From positions 57,911,340-57,975,339 of the forward strand of contig CM043942.1 in NCBI GenBank assembly GCA_014529385.2: 64,000 nt of DNA, written 5' to 3'. This document shows positions 58,561-64,000 of the stretch, piece after piece. Position numbers and translations under genes: made by a program. A model generated the notes under the pieces. It searched no databases and was not told where the DNA came from. It saw only the letters and a program-made list of their open reading frames with translations. Position 1 is the first letter of the stretch. Each line of letters starts with the position of its first letter. This stretch comes from Adiantum capillus-veneris. Its lineage: Eukaryota > Streptophyta > Polypodiopsida > Polypodiales > Pteridaceae.

Positions 58561-59833
58561 AAGGCAGACAGAGACTTCAAGAAAAATCTGGCAACTCCAC
58601 TGTCAAGCCCGGAGTCCAGCCCACCGCTATCACCACCTCCTCGTAGCCCTCCACAAACCCAACAAAACGAGGAGCTAGACAAATCTGAAGATCAAGAAGA
58701 TTCAAGGCAAGAACAGAGCCAAGAGCAAGAGCAAAAAGAAGAAGCTAAGCCCAAAGATGAGCTGCCAGAGCCAGATGAAGCAAGGTTTAACACGTTTCTT
58801 GATCTACTAGCTGTTGGATATTCAATAGAAGAGGCAGCTACAATAGCATTTGACTTGGCAAGCATAGGGCCCAAAGAACAGAAGTAGAGCTTGCAGTTAG
58901 TGGAGCTAAAAGAGATGGCCACTAATACAGTGGACCTGCAGCCACCCACCAATGATTGGGATGTGGTGATGAACAAGCTAACCGGGCTCAGGGCACAATC
59001 GATGGCCACGAAAAGTGAGATGGCTAATCTCAAAGCCAATGAAGTCTTGATCAAATCTGAAGTAGACACACTACAAAGACAAAGCCAAGGGCATATAGAG
59101 AAAGAAGCAGAGTTGCAAGACAGTCTGGCCATGGCATTGCAAAGATTCCACGAGATGGAAAGAGAAAATTAGGCAGCAGCTCAAAGACTGCAAAGGAGCT
59201 GAAGACGAATACAGAAAACTCAGCAAGGCATTGACAGATGCAGAGAGGGAAAGTGATAACCTAACCCTACAACTTGCTGAAGAATCCAAGGAAGTGGAAA
59301 CACTGAGAAATGCCAAGGAAAAGGTAGAGCTAGAGAATGAGGTGAGCCAGGATGAGTTCATCAAGCTTAAAGAACAGATGAAAGTCAAAGATCAAACCAT
59401 CCAATGGCTACGGGCATCTCCTACGAGAGTCAGAGCTACTAGCTCGACTCACACCACTTCAGAGACGGAGCTTTATGAAGAACAAATGAAAGAGCTCCAA
59501 AAGGAGTTAACCTTAGAGAAAAAGCAGAGGCTGATGATGGCCGAGGGCTCAATGGTTATGCAAAACCGCATGGAAGAAGAAAACACAGCCATGAAGAAGG
59601 AGCTAGAAGCCATCAAGAGAAAGCTTGAGGAGGTGGAAAGGATAAATGCCGATTTGAACGACCTCCTTGTGAATATGGGAGAACAAGCTGAAGCAGAAAA
59701 GAAGGAATTTCTGAAGCAAATAGAAGAGCTGAGAGACCAGCAACAAACAGAAGAACAGTTTATCAGAGGGCCAGCAGCCATGGAGGAAATAGACTTAGAG
59801 AATGTGGCAAATCCTGTGGACACCACCATGTAA
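58555..59833 (+). pseudogene. G additional ORF, acidic linker and long coiled coil
   Basis: From about 58600 an acidic Gln/Glu segment (EDSRQEQSQEQEQKEEAKPK) leads to FNTFLDLLAVGYSIEEAATI. After a TAG at 58885-58887 the same frame continues with TKSEMANLKANEVLIKSEVD to 59172, then shifts into 59231-59833: LTLQLAEESKEVETLRNAKE, ELYEEQMKELQKELTLEKKQ, AMKKELEAIKRKLEEVERIN and EKKEFLKQIEELRDQQQTEE. The heptad-like pattern covers roughly 250-300 residues, a strong coiled coil. It has no membrane segment or signal peptide, so it is not obviously envelope-like. It would favour an oligomeric structural protein. Confidence 0.7.
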
Positions 59834-60699
59834 GAGGAAATCTGTGTAGGACCCTCTCGAGAGCCACAAGATCTAACACAAGAAGAAGAAGAGAAGCTGC
59901 AAAAGGCAATAGAAGAAGTAGTCAAAGACACAGCCAGAGAAGCTTTGGAATGGGAGTAGAGGGTCTTTAAATCAATGACTATTCAGAAGATAGATGCCAG
60001 CAACCTTCGGCGTGAATGGCTACAGCCCTCTCTTCCATATCCTCTGCTGAAATATGAAGCTTCCACAATCAACAAGCGGATCAGAGAGAAGCCAACAGTG
60101 CCAATGTACAAAGCAGACATCTCCAAGCCTGAAGGGGTAAAGTTGAGAGTCGAATCTCAGCCCAGGTGGAGAAAGGCATGGCACCTAAATTCATCAGAGA
60201 TAACCTCAGTTTCTGCCCTCTACCAAGGATGCGGATGTGGAAGGCCCATGAGCTATTGCAAAGAAGCCAACCTACTTGGCTAAATTACCTGAAGCTGCCA
60301 CGCTCGAAGGCAGACGAGAGAATAAGTGTTCAATACATGGTGAAAACCCTGATGGGCGCCATCAAATTGTTCACTGCCTCGCCTGACCTATCTTCCATCA
60401 TGATGGGAAAGATATGTAAAACACTTTTGGGAGTCTTTGAGACATTCAAACCAGGCCAGGCGACAAACAGTATCTTCTTATTTCAAGATACATACAGATG
60501 CGCATATGATATGTCTGGTCAGCCATCCTACAAGGAGATACATGCATTGTATCAAAGGATTATGTTTTTGCCATCCTATCACCTCCAGGCCTTTGAAGAA
60601 GCTTTCTACACCGGCTTCTTCACAATCAGCACTGACATATTCAACCCGACACTACTGGCTCAACATGCAAGATATGAGTCACTGCTCAAGATGAGATAA
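59834..60699 (+). pseudogene. G additional ORF, C-terminal domain
   Basis: Two overlapping frames (59975-60283 and 60166-60699) give one continuous-looking domain after a frameshift: SNLRREWLQPSLPYPLLKYE, then APKFIRDNLSFCPLPRMRMW, RISVQYMVKTLMGAIKLFTA, MMGKICKTLLGVFETFKPGQ and LPSYHLQAFEEAFYTGFFTI. It looks globular and mostly helical. The family is not recognised. The stop at 60697-60699 is only about 30 bp before the pre-PPT hairpin, so the ORF fills the element almost to the LTR. Confidence 0.55.
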
Positions 60700-60729
60700 A
60701 GCCTAAGATGAAGAAGCAGCTCAACAGCC

Positions 60730-60762
60730 ATGTCGGGGACGACATGAACAAGGAGGGGGGAG
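60730..60762 (+). other. G pre-PPT hairpin and polypurine tract
   Basis: ATGTCG-GGGA-CGACAT at 60730-60745, identical to the N copies, then ACAAGGAGGGGGGAG up to the 3' LTR. Confidence 0.82.
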
Positions 60763-61675
60763 TGTTAGAAGCTGGACACACCCTACGGAAAATGACTGCT
60801 CCACGGATTATTATCTTTTGTAATTAAACATTTATTGAGGAAACCCGACATTTCACCTTTGTAAATATTGGGGCTTACAGAAGTTTCCAGATTGTATCCT
60901 AGTTTTAACATTTAGATTGAGTAGATGGTTAAATTGGAACATTAGGGTTTGAGAATTGCAAGGTATTTATACCACCTTTTCACCTTAATGAAGGACCTTT
61001 GTCATTTTAAAAAGTTTTGAAGTCTGTGAGTGAGCGTACTGTGTACGAGAAAGAGTGAGAGCTACATCTTGACTCTACGCGCGCACCGGTGGTCGGAATC
61101 GAGTGCAGAGAAGTGTAGTGTGTTGCCCCCTATGAGAGCTATGTACTAATACCTACATTGCGTGCGTACGGTCTGGTTTTGCGAGCTTCATCTGGTGATT
61201 CAATGAGCATACGTTGTCCGGTTTTGCATTGCAACATATCCACGTGTTCGCATTGGAGGAGCTACACATTAGGCACTTTAGATTTCGAAAACGATGACGT
61301 GCAAATTTCGGTCAGACATCCTACTTGATTTTGCACCGAGTGTTTTGGGTTGGGATTTTGATTCACAGACCTTAGGGAGAGCGACCTACTGGTGTTAGTA
61401 GGGTCTCCTTCAAGTTCTGTGGCGTTTCGAGATTGTTTGATGGGTATTTGGCTCTAGAAAGAGTTGTAGGAAGTTTCCTCTTATGCACTCCCGAAGGCTG
61501 TAGCTATACATTCGGTAGAGACCTTTGTAGGAATTAGTTAGGAGTAGGTCGAGTGTAGGTTGACACCCTATGCTTGCTTCCACCCGCCTGCGGGTCGAGC
61601 TTCATCCTTAGCTAACAAATCTTGTTAGGTGAGTTCTCGTTGTGCTAACGTCCATCGCAGCGTATCCGTACAACA
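60763..61675 (+). repeat. G 3' LTR
   Basis: 913 bp from TGTTAGAAGC to CAACA, matching 26027-26936, followed by the CCTCC duplication. The half palindrome near 61314 reads GACATCCTACTTG here. Confidence 0.93.
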
Positions 61676-63621
<1,946 letters not shown>

Positions 63622-64000
63622 TGATGCATGCTTTTCACAACCCCCCAGAAGTTGTCACTTGTACATAGCCAAGAGGGGGGAAAAAAGATAAACTAAAAAA
63701 ATTTCATATTGTATCTTGAAGGCTTTTAGCTCCATGCATGATGCTAGTGTGGGCGAAAAATTGTAACTAGTTGAGAGGATGCAATTGGGGGATGTTGCCG
63801 AGTCATGACTTGATTTTGTTGCATGCGTGAGCTTCACATGAGAATGAGTTCCATGCATTGGTGAACTCCATGGTAAAGGAAATAGGAGTTGATTTCACTT
63901 AGGGAAAGAGTGAAGTTTGGAAGGTCAAGTGGCAAGATCCACCATCCCAGGATTTCCTTTAGAAATTACCTTGTGTATAGATATGATGCTTGGTGACATC
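63622..64000 (+). repeat. O 3' LTR, cut by the window end
   Basis: Starts TGATGCATGC and aligns with 3381 to about 3775 through to the last base, with scattered substitutions and small indels. It defines the 3' side of O. Confidence 0.82.

Noticed and set aside
57258-60699. Envelope gene
   Set aside because: No signal peptide, transmembrane segment or cysteine pattern is visible; only a coiled coil is shared with env-like proteins.

Overview
The window looks like a gene-poor, repeat-dense stretch of a land-plant nuclear genome. There are no host genes, and almost every base belongs to nested LTR retrotransposons, all on the + strand. Features common in plants include tRNA-iMet primer sites (TGGTATCAGAGC) in Ty1/copia elements, tRNA-Asp-like primer sites in Ty3/gypsy elements, an extra RNase H in the oldest gypsy element, and long CT/GT microsatellites. 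A seedless plant such as a fern or lycophyte, or another large-genome plant, would fit; the sequence alone does not settle this.

Layout. Bases 1-2664 are the 3' end of an element of family N, inserted in an old copia reverse-transcriptase relic (2665-3380). From 3381 to the window end runs one old gypsy element, O, with a 3' LTR that starts at 63622 and leaves the window. O is split by three insertions: gypsy-related X (4432-13776, TSD GAGTG), a copia element, copia-2 (17640-23159, TSD CTATG), and a giant gypsy element, G (26027-61675, TSD CCTCC). G in turn carries a young intact copia element, copia-1 (28028-33205, TSD TTTTG), and an N element (33411-44873). With its two passengers removed, G is about 19.0 kb.

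X, N and G are related. They share a gag with unusual zinc knuckles, an aspartic protease with ILGRPFM, a basic tail with repeated W-[VI]-P-K peptides and then an internal purine tract. After that comes a 3' segment unique to each family, followed by the terminal polypurine tract and LTR. The 3' cargo is a 140-residue acidic ORF in X, a fragment of a DDX5/DBP2-type DEAD-box RNA helicase gene in N (present in both N copies), and a long coiled-coil protein in G. G alone keeps RT, RNase H and integrase, but these are broken. X and N have gag and protease without pol, so they would need polymerase and integrase in trans.

The most unusual signal is a self-complementary 24-bp sequence, AGACATCCTACG followed by its own reverse complement. 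It occurs about 16 times in the untranslated leaders of N and G and in the 3' trailer of G. In part of the N leader it recurs about every 120 bp, and it is better kept than its flanks. N and G also share a short hairpin with a GGGA (GNRA-type) loop directly before the terminal polypurine tract. Only the copia-1 polyprotein (1428 aa) is intact; all other coding regions carry stops or frameshifts. Family and domain calls come from reading motifs by eye, without database searches.
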